Shown: in pieces, positions 1-8,894 of the stretch
How the letters are laid out: each line of letters opens with the position of its first letter
Numbering within the stretch: position 1 is the stretch's first letter
Assembly (NCBI GenBank): GCA_033720735.1
Contig: JAWWBX010000001.1
Span: 1 to 53,980, forward strand
Source: B8-G4 sp033720735
GTDB lineage: Bacteria > Bacteroidota > Bacteroidia > Chitinophagales > Saprospiraceae
DNA length: 53,980 bases
Direction of reading: 5' to 3'
Position numbers and translations under genes: made by a program
Notes under the pieces: model-generated
The model's input: only the letters and a program-made list of their open reading frames with translations
What the model was told of the DNA's origin: nothing
Databases searched by the model: none

Positions 1-1415
1 ATCTCGGGTATGGAGACCTGGGGTGCTATGGGGCTACCATGGTGCATACACCGCATCTCGACGCACTGGCTGCTGCCGGCCGTCGGTATACGGACGCGCA
101 CGCACCGGCGCCTGTCTGTGTTCCCTCACGCTATGCCTTGCTCACCGGGCAGTATTTCTGGCGTTCCCGGGGATTCGACAGGCAAAGCCTGTGTATTGGC
201 CCCGACCAGATCACGATTGGCTCGATGCTGCAGGCAGCCGGCTATGCCACGGCCTGTATCGGCAAATGGCACCTGGGTTTTACCGACCAGCCACCAGTCG
301 ACTGGAATGGGGTATTGCGTCCGGGTCCGCTCGACGTGGGTTTCGACTACTTTTTCGGTACACCGATGGGTCATGGCGAGGCGCCGCTCGTGGTGATCGA
401 GGACGACAAGGTCGTCGGTGTCAGCGCCACCGATCCGCTGTCAGTGCAGCAGGAGGGGACCTGGGGCGTCACCCAGGGAGGCCAGGCGGCACACGCGATA
501 TCCGAATTGCTGACAGTCAGATACCTTGACAAGGCCAGGAAATTTATACATCAGCACGCGGAGACGCCTTTTTTCCTGTACCTGCCGACCGAGAATATTC
601 ACACGCCATTGACGCCAAATCCTTACTTCCACGGGAGCAGCCAGTTGGGGGCGTATGGCGACTATATCCACGAACTGGATTGGTTTGTCGGAGAACTTTT
701 GGGGACCCTTGATTCGCTCGGCCTGGCAGACAACACCCTGGTGATCTTCACGAGTGATAATGGTGGGCTTGAAATGCCTGATGTGCGCAAACGCGGGCAT
801 CGGCCCAACGGCCCTCTGATCGGACAGAAAACGGATGTCTGGGAGGGGGGGCACCGCGTGCCGTTCATTGCGCGCTGGCCCGGCCGGGTCGAAGCTGGTT
901 CCGTGAGCAATCAACTGGTCAGCTTGGCAGATCTCCTCGCAACGTTTGGGCATCTTACGGGTGGCGTGCTGCCGGACTCTGCGTCGCATGACTCTTTTGA
1001 TATGCTGCCCGATCTGGTTGGTGGTCACGGCACGACACCGGCGAGGAGCACCCTGATCATTGAAGGACAGCCGGGCATCGCGATTCGCGAAGGACAATGG
1101 GTCCTGATCCCCCATCAGGGATCCGGTGGATTTACCACCGAAATACCAGGAGCACCATACCTCAAGATGCCGGATCTGCGGTACGCGCATTCGGATTACA
1201 CGGGTGAGGGGAAGTTGAGATCTGACGCTCCTTCGGGACAGTTGTATGATTTGTCGGTAGATCCCGGTCAGCGCAATAACCTGTATGGCCAGCATCCTGA
1301 GATCACTGAACGGCTGTTCAGGAGGTTGCTCGCAACACAGGGGGCCGTCGATCTGCCACGCCGCCGCCTTCGCATGCGTCAGGACATCGATGCGATGTTC
1401 GCCCCTGGCAACTAA
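1..1415 (+). CDS. Sulfatase (family S1, formylglycine type), 5' end cut by window
   Basis: Hydrolyses sulfate esters, probably on polysaccharide or glycan fragments outside the cytoplasm. The reading frame is open from base 3, where LGYGDLGCYGAT, a typical sulfatase N-terminal motif, is encoded. The Met at base 39 is therefore internal and the true start lies upstream of the window. The motif C-V-P-S-R is encoded from base 117; its Cys is the residue converted to formylglycine in this family (CxPSR). Other family marks are GKWHLG about 70 residues after the base-39 Met and FTSDNGG near residue 237. The C-terminal part with LYDLSVDPGQRNNL is the usual sulfatase end, so the 3' half is complete. 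The substrate cannot be read from the sequence. It converges with a small minus-strand gene 6 bases away. Family assignment is sure. Confidence 0.95.
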   Translation, partial: LGYGDLGCYGATMVHTPHLDALAAAGRRYTDAHAPAPVCVPSRYALLTGQYFWRSRGFDRQSLCIGPDQITIGSMLQAAGYATACIGKWHLGFTDQPPVDWNGVLRPGPLDVGFDYFFGTPMGHGEAPLVVIEDDKVVGVSATDPLSVQQEGTWGVTQGGQAAHAISELLTVRYLDKARKFIHQHAETPFFLYLPTENIHTPLTPNPYFHGSSQLGAYGDYIHELDWFVGELLGTLDSLGLADNTLVIFTSDNGGLEMPDVRKRGHRPNGPLIGQKTDVWEGGHRVPFIARWPGRVEAGSVSNQLVSLADLLATFGHLTGGVLPDSASHDSFDMLPDLVGGHGTTPARSTLIIEGQPGIAIREGQWVLIPHQGSGGFTTEIPGAPYLKMPDLRYAHSDYTGEGKLRSDAPSGQLYDLSVDPGQRNNLYGQHPEITERLFRRLLATQGAVDLPRRRLRMRQDIDAMFAPGN

Positions 1416-1421
1416 TCGGTA

Positions 1422-1664
1422 TTACATCACTGTGACAGCCAGCAGGCTCAGTACGGTGGCACAAACCACGAGCAACAGCACCAGATAACCGATGCGTGCA
1501 CGCTTGCGCTTGCGCAATGCCCGCATCATCCTTGCCGGATCGGGCTGGTACACCTCTTTCATATTCAGCTGTGATAGCGTCTGTTTCAGGTAGTGCTTTT
1601 GCAAGACACTGTTCTTGAGGCGCATGTTGTTGTCGTTGCTGATCGAACCGTGAAAGCTGAACAT
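1422..1664 (-). CDS. Small single-pass membrane protein, unknown function
   Basis: An 80-residue protein. The N-terminal two thirds are hydrophilic and rich in Lys, Arg and Asn; a run of basic residues (RALRKRKRAR) then precedes a C-terminal hydrophobic segment at about residues 58-79. That arrangement fits a tail-anchored or single-pass inner membrane protein with its N terminus in the cytoplasm. A shorter start at 1625 (MRLKNSVL) is possible. The stop lies 6 bases from the sulfatase stop on the other strand. I do not recognise a family. The positive-inside pattern and lack of any overlap argue for a real gene, but its small size leaves doubt. Confidence 0.5.
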   Translation of the reverse strand: MFSFHGSISNDNNMRLKNSVLQKHYLKQTLSQLNMKEVYQPDPARMMRALRKRKRARIGYLVLLLVVCATVLSLLAVTVM

Positions 1665-1797
1665 CGTCCTTCAATTTTGAATCGTGTATCATTCCAACAG
1701 CCGCAATCAACACCCCGTTTCAGCCTGGCGCCAGGACTCGACCGTGATCGTGAGATTTCCGACGAATGAAATCGCGTACCGGGCTTAACTTGTGCGC

Positions 1798-2982
1798 ATG
1801 GCGCATCACGACTTCCTCGTAATCGGGGCAGGTATTTTCGGGATCACCACTGCCCTGGCCCTGCGGGAGCGCGGACATGCAGTCGGAATCCTCAACCCGG
1901 GGAGTATCCCGCACCCCTTGGCCGCATCGACTGACATCAGCAAGGTCGTGCGTATGGAATATGGCACGGATGTGGAGTATCATGCCATGGCTGGTGCGTC
2001 GATCGAAAAGTGGAAGTCCTGGAACCTATGCTACGGGGAGACCCTTTATCATGAAGTCGGTTACCTGCTGCTATCGGCAAAACCCATTGCGGAGCATGCC
2101 GGCACGTATGAATCAACCAGCTTCTTCTGTGACGTACAAGCCGGATTTCATCCTGAGCGACTGTCTGTTGCCGAGCGCGCTGCCCGCTTTCCGGCCTTTG
2201 CGCATGAACACTATCCCGGTGCCTGCTTTCACGCGGTTGGCGGATATGCCGAGTCAGGGCGTGCAGTGGAGGTCCTGACACAATGGGCGCGGAAACAGGG
2301 TGTATCCGTCTATGCAGGGCAGACTGCTGATACGATCGAAATGCAGTCTGGGGCGGCAACCGGTGTTGTGACCCGCGAGGGCCGGCACTTCTCGGCGGGA
2401 CATGTGATCGTGTGCGCGGGCAACGGGACACCGTATTTACTGCCGGAACTACAATCGGTGATGCAGGTGACCGGCCACCCGGTCTTTCACCTCAAACCAG
2501 CTGATCCGACCATGTTTGTCGCTGATCGTTTCCCCGTGTTTGCGGCAGATATCGCCAACACAGGGTGGTATGGCTTTCCCCTGCATCCAACAGAAGGTGT
2601 GGTCAAGATTGCCAATCACGGCGCCGGGCTCGTACTCCACCCTGAACTTGATCCGCGCGAGGTGTATGACTCGGATATCGCAGCCTTGCGGACATTCCTG
2701 TCAACTGCCATCCCAACTCTGGCCGATGCACCGGTCGTCTATACCCGACGCTGTTGTTATACCGACACCCGTGACGGGCATTTCTGGATCGACAACCATC
2801 CGGAGATCAGCGGATTGACAGTTGGCTCCGGCGGGAGTGGCCACGGTTTCAAAATGGGGCCGATCATCGGGGAGATGATCGCGGAGGTGGCATTGGGTCA
2901 GGACCACCCTTACTCCAAACGGTATCGTTGGCGGTCATTCAGCTCAGGTGCCAGCGTAGAGGAGCAGGCACGCAACCTGTAG
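1798..2982 (+). CDS. FAD-dependent oxidoreductase, DAO / sarcosine oxidase-like
   Basis: A 394-residue flavoprotein of the D-amino-acid oxidase superfamily that oxidises C-N bonds of amines or amino acids. The dinucleotide-binding motif VIGAGIFG lies at residues 8-15, followed by the expected helix and an acceptor region. The C-terminal glycine-rich stretch GSGGSGHGFKMGP is typical of monomeric sarcosine oxidase and N-methyltryptophan oxidase relatives, where it contacts the flavin. Length fits that group. I chose the ATG at 1798; a GTG two codons upstream at 1792 is also in frame. It faces the convergent ggt gene across 22 bases and has no obvious operon partner. The substrate is not predictable. 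Confidence 0.85.
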   Translation: MAHHDFLVIGAGIFGITTALALRERGHAVGILNPGSIPHPLAASTDISKVVRMEYGTDVEYHAMAGASIEKWKSWNLCYGETLYHEVGYLLLSAKPIAEHAGTYESTSFFCDVQAGFHPERLSVAERAARFPAFAHEHYPGACFHAVGGYAESGRAVEVLTQWARKQGVSVYAGQTADTIEMQSGAATGVVTREGRHFSAGHVIVCAGNGTPYLLPELQSVMQVTGHPVFHLKPADPTMFVADRFPVFAADIANTGWYGFPLHPTEGVVKIANHGAGLVLHPELDPREVYDSDIAALRTFLSTAIPTLADAPVVYTRRCCYTDTRDGHFWIDNHPEISGLTVGSGGSGHGFKMGPIIGEMIAEVALGQDHPYSKRYRWRSFSSGASVEEQARNL

Positions 2983-3004
2983 CCCGGGCGAAATATCTTG
3001 TGGA

Positions 3005-4720
3005 TCAGTGACCGGTAGCTTTGCCGTCAAACGCACGCGAGTCAGAAGCGCCGTAGAGCAGTCCAGCCTGGTGATCGATCAGGATACCCATGGCGGATCC
3101 CTGAGATCGACGGGTGCGCACTCTGTGCCCCATCATCTCGTAGAGACGCCAGGTATCGGGCGAGATGCCCGGTGTCTCAAAAGAAGTCACATCGGGCAGC
3201 CACTGATGATGTATGCGTGGCGCCTCCACGGCCTGGGCGATGTTCATGCCGTGGTCGATCACGTTCAGGATCACCTGGAGTACGGTGTTGATGATCGTTC
3301 GGCCGCCGGGACTACCGATCACCATCACCGGCTTTCCATTTCGGGCAACAATGGTCGGCGTCATACTCGAAAGCATGCGTTTTTCCGGAGCCACCAGGTT
3401 GGGTGGCGTGCCGATCAGCCCCCGGGTCGTCGTCCTGCCGGGAATCGGATTGAAATCACCCATCTCATTGTTCAGAAGAAATCCCGCACCCTCGACGACC
3501 ATGCGTGATCCGTAGCTCTGTTCCAGTGTGTAGGTCAGGGACACTGCGTTGCCCGCTCTGTCGACAACCGAGAAGTGGGTGGTTTCCTCGCTCTCTGCGG
3601 GGAGATAAACGGATCCGAAGCGCGCAGAATCGCTTGCCGAGGCCATAAACAGTTGAATCGTCGCACGCAATGAGTCCGCATAGTGCTTGGACGTCAGGCG
3701 CTCGACAGGCAGATCCGGGTTGAAATCAGGGTCCCCGAGATGCATGGCCCGGTCGGCATAGGCGCGGCGCATGGCTTCAGTCAGCAAGTGGAGGTACAAG
3801 GCGGAGTTGTGCCCAATCTTCGCCAGGTCGAAGCCTTCCAGAATATTGAGCATCTCGACGAGGGCCACACCGCCCGAGCTGGGTGGTGCCATGGGGTAGA
3901 TGTCGTATCCGCGATACGTGCCATGTATTGGTTGAACTTCCTGTGCCTGATAGCGCGCAAGGTCTTCCTCGGTGATGATGCCGCCAGTTTGGCGCATGTA
4001 TTCAGCAAACAGGCGTGCTGTCTCACCCCGGTAAAACCCATCGGCGCCATGCTGCCGGATCCTTCGCAGCGTGGCAGCCAGGTCGGGCTGTTTCCAGATC
4101 TCACCCGGTTCGTACACCTCTGTGCCATTTTTGAGAAAGACGTTTGCCGTACTTGGATACTGATCCTTGCGCTGCTGAAGCGATTGCAAAAAGTCCTGCA
4201 TGGCCCAGGTCGACGGGAAGCCTTCTGCGGCCAGGCGGATCGCGGGTTCCAGCAGTTGGTCCCAAGGCAGCGAGCCGAGGCGTTGGTGGGCGAGGTACAA
4301 TCCCGCGACCGTGCCGGGCACTCCGACCGCGAGCGCACCCCGGTGATTGCTGTTGTTTCGGACCTCCCCATGGGCATCAAGAAACATGTCCGGCGTGGCA
4401 GCCAACGGGGCCTTCTCCCGGAAGTTGAAGGCCGTCACATCACCGTCAGCTCCGTGGTACACCAGGAATCCACCGCCGCCAATATTGCCCGCCGATGGCA
4501 ATGTGACGGCCAGGGCAAACGCGGTGGCAACGGCAGCATCGACAGCATTGCCACCTGCCATCAACACCTCGTTGCCCGCCTGGGAGCCGAGGTAATGACT
4601 GCTGACCACCATGCCATGTTTGGCCGGTGCCGGAGTGCGGCCGCTCTGAGCCGGCATATTTTGCGAACAAAGAAGGATCAGAATGAGTAAGACAGAGAGA
4701 ATGTTGCGCATCGTGTTCAC
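3005..4720 (-). CDS. ggt: Gamma-glutamyltransferase
   Basis: Cleaves the gamma-glutamyl bond of glutathione and similar compounds, or transfers the glutamyl group, outside the cytoplasm. The precursor of 571 residues has a signal peptide at about residues 1-25 (MNTMRNILSVLL... ending MPAQ). The family's autoprocessing site is clear: TTHFSVVDRAGNAVS near residue 380, where the second Thr becomes the N terminus and nucleophile of the small subunit. Further family marks are GGGGFLVY near the N terminus and GSPGGRTI in the small subunit, which forms part of the oxyanion region. Length is as expected. It is divergent from the cupin-like gene at 4835 and convergent with the FAD oxidase. Confidence 0.95.
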   Translation of the reverse strand: MNTMRNILSVLLILILLCSQNMPAQSGRTPAPAKHGMVVSSHYLGSQAGNEVLMAGGNAVDAAVATAFALAVTLPSAGNIGGGGFLVYHGADGDVTAFNFREKAPLAATPDMFLDAHGEVRNNSNHRGALAVGVPGTVAGLYLAHQRLGSLPWDQLLEPAIRLAAEGFPSTWAMQDFLQSLQQRKDQYPSTANVFLKNGTEVYEPGEIWKQPDLAATLRRIRQHGADGFYRGETARLFAEYMRQTGGIITEEDLARYQAQEVQPIHGTYRGYDIYPMAPPSSGGVALVEMLNILEGFDLAKIGHNSALYLHLLTEAMRRAYADRAMHLGDPDFNPDLPVERLTSKHYADSLRATIQLFMASASDSARFGSVYLPAESEETTHFSVVDRAGNAVSLTYTLEQSYGSRMVVEGAGFLLNNEMGDFNPIPGRTTTRGLIGTPPNLVAPEKRMLSSMTPTIVARNGKPVMVIGSPGGRTIINTVLQVILNVIDHGMNIAQAVEAPRIHHQWLPDVTSFETPGISPDTWRLYEMMGHRVRTRRSQGSAMGILIDHQAGLLYGASDSRAFDGKATGH

Positions 4721-4834
4721 ATTGATGAAGCCTCAAGATAGGCGATCTGAGCATGAGTGATCGGGGCGATGATGATCAGGGTCATCATGCAATGGTTCCC
4801 GTCACACGCTAAAATTGATTTCCTTGCATCGGCC

Positions 4835-5239
4835 ATGCGCAAACATCAAAACATGCTCCTGATCTATCATCTCAGTCAATTGCTCGATGCCTTCAATAAC
4901 TGCTCGTTGGGGCTATTTAGCTATGAGGATGTGATCCGGTCGGCACAGGTGCCCGCGGAAGAGCTGCACGAGTTCCTGCCCGAGCCCTGGTCGGCCACAC
5001 CGGTCAAAGTCCACGACAATCCTGACTATCGCCTGGACTTGTTGATAGTCTCTCCGGCCGACACAATCGAAGTCGCGCGGCAATACCAGCAGGAATTTGT
5101 CTACACGGTATCGGGCCAGATCATGCTCAACGGTACAACGCTGGCAGCTGGCTCGGGTGCCGTCATTCCGCATGGGTCTGCGCAGATCCGTGGAAGTGGC
5201 GAGCGCTCGCTGGTATTGCATCTGAGGGTGAAGGGGTGA
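4835..5239 (+). CDS. Small cupin-fold protein, unknown function
   Basis: A soluble protein of about 134 residues. The C-terminal half reads like a single cupin barrel: a long beta-rich stretch with GQIMLNGTTLAAGSGAVIPHG, in which PHG replaces the usual second cupin motif histidines. The first motif's HxH is absent, so a metal site is not evident and enzymatic activity is doubtful. The N-terminal 50 residues look helical. The frame is open further upstream to 4757, but that part is low-complexity in codon use and overlaps the divergent promoter region, so I chose the ATG at 4835; the ATG at 4853 is another option. No specific role can be given. Confidence 0.6.
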   Translation: MRKHQNMLLIYHLSQLLDAFNNCSLGLFSYEDVIRSAQVPAEELHEFLPEPWSATPVKVHDNPDYRLDLLIVSPADTIEVARQYQQEFVYTVSGQIMLNGTTLAAGSGAVIPHGSAQIRGSGERSLVLHLRVKG

Positions 5240-5342
5240 CATCATCCGGGGTAACTCGGAGTTGCAGCAACAATGTCGAAAGACAACTGTCGGTGGCGCA
5301 GCACAATCACGATCCCGGGCTGCAGATCTAAATTTTCCCAGT

Positions 5343-7886
5343 ATGTTTGCCGCCATGCATCGCCGATGTCTGGCAACCTTGCTGGCCTTGCTGCCACTGG
5401 TCCTCATCTCCGCCCAGGAGAAGGCTGTCATTCGGGGTACGGTTACCGACCGCTCTGACGGGAGCGGGATCGAACTGGTGACCATCTTCGTACAGGGTAC
5501 CCAAAACGTTGCAGAGTCGGACCAAGCCGGGCGCTACCGTATTGCCATCGAACCGAATCAACCCTGCACACTCAATTTTACGCGGATCGGCTATGAACCT
5601 GTCCAACGGTACTTCGGCGCCCTCAGCCCGGGTGCGGTGCGGGAGCTCAACCTGGCGATGGTGCCGACCGGGTCCGACCTGGAGGTGGTCATCACCGAAC
5701 GGCAGATCGAAGAGGCAGGTATCATCAGAGAGGATGTCAGCAATATGCGGCGCCTGCCTACGGCTACCGGCAACCTGGAAAGCGTCCTCCCACATATCGC
5801 GCTGGGAACATCGGCAGGTACCGGGGGCGAACTGAGCAGCCAATACAACGTGCGCGGAGGCAACTATGATGAGAATCTCGTCTATGTCAATGACTTTGAG
5901 ATCTACCGCCCACAGCTGATCCGGTCGAGTCAGCAGGAGGGACTGAGCTTCCCGAATATTGACCTGATCAGGGACCTGTCTTTTTCTTCCGGAGGGTACG
6001 AAGCGAAATACGGCGACAAGATGTCGAGTGTACTGGATATCAACTACAAGCGTCCCGACTCGACGCGCGGGTCCGCAGAGGTCAGCCTGCTGGGCGCGTC
6101 CACACATCTGGAGGGTAGTGTCCGGAGCAAACTGAACAACTACCGGCATTTCCGGTATCTGGTCGGCGCCCGCTACAAGACAACGAAACTGCTCCTTTCT
6201 TCACTCGACGTGCGCGGCGAATATGCGCCTCGATTTGTCGATTTTCAGACCTACCTGACCTATGATCTGTCACGATCCTTGCAGCTGGGCGTGATGGGTA
6301 ATTACAACGAGAGCGTTTATGACTTCGTGCCTGTGTCGCGAGAAACGGCGCAGGGACTGGTCGACTTTGCACTGCAGCTCACATCGGTGTTTGAGGGGCA
6401 GGAGGTGGACGACTTTGTCACCGGCATGGGTGGGCTGTCACTGACCTATTTGCCCGACCGCGAAAAGAACCCGTTGTACCTCAAATTTCTCGCCTCTGCC
6501 TATCGCAGCCGGGAGCGTGAGAACTTCGATATTGTCGGTGCCTACCGGCTGAGTCAGATCGAAACCAACCTGGGCGCGGACAATGCGGGAGAGGAGATCC
6601 TCGTACTGGGTACCGGTATTCAACACTCTTTCACGCGTGATGTCCTCACCTCGACCGTCTTCAATTTTGAGCACAAAGGCGGGATCGAGATCCAGTTGCC
6701 AGCTGAGGAAGGGAACGAGCGTACGCAGTTTGTGCAATGGGGCTTCAAGGCGCAGCGGGAAGATATCTTCGACAAACTGAACGAATGGGAGCGCCTGGAT
6801 TCGGCGGGATATTCGCTGCCGTACGATCCTGAGGAAGTGCGCTTGCAGTCCGTTCTCAAGACGCGCAACACGTTGCTTTCCTGGCGACTGAGCGGATTTC
6901 TGCAGAACACCTATACACTGATCAACACAGCACGCGCTGAGATGAAGCTGACAGGTGGGGTGCGCACCTCCTACTGGGAATTGAATGGCGAATGGACCGT
7001 AAGCCCGCGGATGCAATTGCTCTACAAGCCACTGCGTGCCGACAATGATATCGCCTATCGCCTGGCTGCAGGACTCTACCACCAGCCGCCGTTCTATCGC
7101 GAGATGCGACGACCTGATGGCAGTGTGAACACTGATCTCCGTGCCCAGAAATCATTCCACGTCGTAGGAGGCCTTACGATGGACTTTGGCCCGGATGTGC
7201 GCGGCCGCAAGAAGTACCGAATGATTGCCGAGGCCTATTACAAACACCTCTGGGATCTGGTGAGTTACGACATCGACAATGTGCGGATCCGCTACTCGGG
7301 CGAGAATGATGCCATCGGGTATGTCGCCGGGATCGATGTGCGGCTCAACGGGGAGTTCGTGCCCGGGGCAGAATCGTGGATCAACCTGGGCCTGTTGAGG
7401 GCCAGGGAACAGCTGAGCGGCGTGCAACATTTGCGTCGCGAGATAGGCAGCGAAACTGCCGAGGAGGTGGCCGACGTGCCGCGCCCAACGGACCAGTTTA
7501 TGACCCTGAACGTGTTCTTTCAGGATTATTTGCCGCGCAACGAGCACTTCAAAGTGCATTTGAATCTTGCTGTCGGCACCGGCCTGCCTTTCGGCCTGAG
7601 AGGCAGCAATCGTGTGTATCGCAACACCTACCGTTACAGTGCCTACCGGCGTGTCGATATTGGCTTTTCTGTACAGCTGTGGGACCGCGCCTGGCAGGCC
7701 GAAAAGCCGGGGCATGCGTTGCGCTTTGCACGGTCCAGCTGGTTGAGCCTGGAAGTGTTCAATTTGCTCGGTATTCGCAACGAAGCTTCGAAAACCTGGA
7801 TCAAGGCCATCAACAACCAACAGTTTGCCATCAGCAACTTCCTCACCTCAAGGAGACTGAATCTGAGGTGGCGGTTTGAATTTTAG
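5343..7886 (+). CDS. TonB-dependent outer membrane receptor with carboxypeptidase-regulatory-like N-domain
   Basis: An outer membrane active transporter of about 847 residues, energised by TonB-ExbBD. A signal peptide (MHRRCLATLLALL... ending SAQ) is followed by a carboxypeptidase-regulatory-like domain at about residues 25-105 (RGTVTDRSDGSGIELVTIFV). Next comes a plug domain with the motifs SQYNVRGGNYDENLVYVN and GGYEAKYGDKMSSVLDI, then a 22-strand-type barrel. It ends with strand LRWRFEF, whose terminal Phe is typical of outer membrane barrels. No SusD-like gene lies next to it, so this is not a classical polysaccharide utilisation locus; the cargo is unknown. I placed the start at 5343, with 5355 as the alternative, because the upstream in-frame extension is not signal-like. 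A 20-bp palindrome directly follows the stop. Confidence 0.92.
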   Translation: MFAAMHRRCLATLLALLPLVLISAQEKAVIRGTVTDRSDGSGIELVTIFVQGTQNVAESDQAGRYRIAIEPNQPCTLNFTRIGYEPVQRYFGALSPGAVRELNLAMVPTGSDLEVVITERQIEEAGIIREDVSNMRRLPTATGNLESVLPHIALGTSAGTGGELSSQYNVRGGNYDENLVYVNDFEIYRPQLIRSSQQEGLSFPNIDLIRDLSFSSGGYEAKYGDKMSSVLDINYKRPDSTRGSAEVSLLGASTHLEGSVRSKLNNYRHFRYLVGARYKTTKLLLSSLDVRGEYAPRFVDFQTYLTYDLSRSLQLGVMGNYNESVYDFVPVSRETAQGLVDFALQLTSVFEGQEVDDFVTGMGGLSLTYLPDREKNPLYLKFLASAYRSRERENFDIVGAYRLSQIETNLGADNAGEEILVLGTGIQHSFTRDVLTSTVFNFEHKGGIEIQLPAEEGNERTQFVQWGFKAQREDIFDKLNEWERLDSAGYSLPYDPEEVRLQSVLKTRNTLLSWRLSGFLQNTYTLINTARAEMKLTGGVRTSYWELNGEWTVSPRMQLLYKPLRADNDIAYRLAAGLYHQPPFYREMRRPDGSVNTDLRAQKSFHVVGGLTMDFGPDVRGRKKYRMIAEAYYKHLWDLVSYDIDNVRIRYSGENDAIGYVAGIDVRLNGEFVPGAESWINLGLLRAREQLSGVQHLRREIGSETAEEVADVPRPTDQFMTLNVFFQDYLPRNEHFKVHLNLAVGTGLPFGLRGSNRVYRNTYRYSAYRRVDIGFSVQLWDRAWQAEKPGHALRFARSSWLSLEVFNLLGIRNEASKTWIKAINNQQFAISNFLTSRRLNLRWRFEF

Positions 7887-7906
7887 CCTGCCTGCCGGCA
7901 GGCAGG
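7887..7906. repeat. Perfect 20-bp GC-rich palindrome after the TonB receptor
   Basis: A perfect inverted repeat with ten-base arms (CCTGCCTGCC and its complement) starts at the base after the receptor stop codon. In RNA it folds as a strong hairpin with no free loop. No T-run follows, so it is not a standard intrinsic terminator, but it could protect the receptor mRNA 3' end. Similar palindromes occur in many Bacteroidota genomes as dispersed intergenic repeats; that comment is from general memory. Confidence 0.7.
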
Positions 7907-7973
7907 GATTCAAGGATTCGAGGATTCAAGGATTCAAGGATTCTTCAGGACATGAACACATGAACACATGAAC
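7906..7973. repeat. Two adjacent 8-bp tandem repeats
   Basis: Five 8-base units of the form GGATTCAA (the third-to-last and last vary by one or two bases) occupy 7906-7945. After four unrelated bases, three exact copies of ACATGAAC occupy 7950-7973. Both arrays have the same 8-base period although their sequences differ. They lie between the receptor and the rpsP promoter and contain no open frame of note. Copy number in such arrays can change by slippage. Confidence 0.85.
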
Positions 7974-7983
7974 ACAAATTATG

Positions 7984-7991
7984 TACATTTG
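7984..7991 (+). promoter_or_regulatory. rpsP promoter -7 box (TACATTTG)
   Basis: TACATTTG is an exact match to the Bacteroidota -7 consensus TAnnTTTG, 72 bases upstream of the rpsP ATG. No clear -33 TTG lies at the usual distance. The 5' leader would be about 65 bases. Confidence 0.6.
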
Positions 7992-8063
7992 CGGCGTTAA
8001 AATCCTGACGCTCACGGGTTGAGTTACTCGGGAATGGTTGAACCAAGTAAATTTTAACGTCAA

Positions 8064-8783
8064 ATGGCAGTTAAGATCAGGCTCCAAAGGCGGGGCCGCA
8101 GAAAGAAACCTTTTTACCATATCGTCGTCGCAGATGCCAGAGCTCCCCGCGGCGGACGGTTTATCGAGAAGATCGGTATTTACAACCCCATGACGCGACC
8201 GGCGACGATCGAGTTGGACAACGACCGCGCGCTGGATTGGCTGATGAAGGGTGCACAACCAACCGACACAGCGCGGGCGATCCTGAGCTATCGGGGTGTA
8301 TTGTACAAGAAGCATCTGCAGCGTGGTGTTTCCAAAGGGGCCCTCACGCAGGAGGAAGCAGACGCCAAATACCGTGCGTGGATGTCCGACAAAGACGCCA
8401 AGATCCGTGCGCGGCAGAAAGCCACTGCTGATGAGCGCGAGGCGTTCCTGAAGCATGTGTCCGGCACACCCAAGCCGATTGTCGTCAAGGAGGTCGAACC
8501 TGAAGTAACTGAAGCAGCCGAAGTGGCCGAGGCTTCTGCAGAAACCGCTGAGTCACCTGTCGTGGAGACCGGCGCACCGGTAGAGGCAGCTGCTGAGGCA
8601 TCCGGGACCACCGCGGAAGCTCCGGAGGCAACAACCGAGGAGGCGGTCGCTGCCGAAACGGACGACAACACCGTGGACACACCAGCGGCCGAAGAGACCA
8701 GCGCGGAGCCATCCGAAGAGAAACCAGCAGAGACGCCGGACATGTCCGGCAGCGATGAAGAGGCAAGCTCAGAAGAGGAGTAA
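8064..8783 (+). CDS. rpsP: 30S ribosomal protein S16 with long acidic C-terminal tail
   Basis: Ribosomal protein of the small subunit body. Residues 1-85 are a full S16 domain (MAVKIRLQRRGRRKKPFYHIVVAD..., RFIEKIGIYNP, DWLMKGAQPTDTARAIL). A basic helical extension runs to about residue 145. The last ~90 residues are almost entirely Glu, Ala, Thr, Ser, Pro and Val, ending in EEASSEEE. Bacterial S16 is usually 80-90 residues; Bacteroidota versions are often longer, but 239 residues is at the high end. Ala- and Glu-rich tails of this kind are expected to be disordered. The usual rimM-trmD followers are not here. The start follows a perfect TAnnTTTG promoter. Confidence 0.96.
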   Translation: MAVKIRLQRRGRRKKPFYHIVVADARAPRGGRFIEKIGIYNPMTRPATIELDNDRALDWLMKGAQPTDTARAILSYRGVLYKKHLQRGVSKGALTQEEADAKYRAWMSDKDAKIRARQKATADEREAFLKHVSGTPKPIVVKEVEPEVTEAAEVAEASAETAESPVVETGAPVEAAAEASGTTAEAPEATTEEAVAAETDDNTVDTPAAEETSAEPSEEKPAETPDMSGSDEEASSEEE

Positions 8784-8824
8784 TGCTTGCGCATGCTCCA
8801 GTAACACCGACTTGTTCTAACCTC

Positions 8825-8879
8825 CGGAAGTGCTCTCTGCCGCAGGCCGCCCATGCGGAACCGGGCAGGACGACTTCCG
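8825..8879 (+). other. Structured hairpin between rpsP and the next gene
   Basis: Outer arms CGGAAGT (8825-8831) and ACTTCCG (8873-8879) enclose inner complementary pieces CTGCC (8837-8841) and GGCAG (8864-8868). No T-run follows, so it is not a plain terminator. It could separate expression of rpsP from the downstream gene, whose ATG is at 8895. Function is inferred only from position. Confidence 0.4.
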
Positions 8880-8894
8880 TCTAATCGTTTGCTC

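Noticed and set aside
3683..4690. Long open frame on the plus strand opposite ggt
   Set aside because: It is fully antisense to the well-supported gamma-glutamyltransferase, encodes no recognisable domain, and reflects the GC-rich codon use of the real gene.
4769..4788. Hairpin ATGATGA-N6-TCATCAT in the ggt/cupin divergent region
   Set aside because: Short, AT-rich, and without a T-run or known operator pattern; likely chance.
7906..7973. CRISPR-like array
   Set aside because: Units are only 8 bases long with no spacers, so this is a simple tandem repeat.
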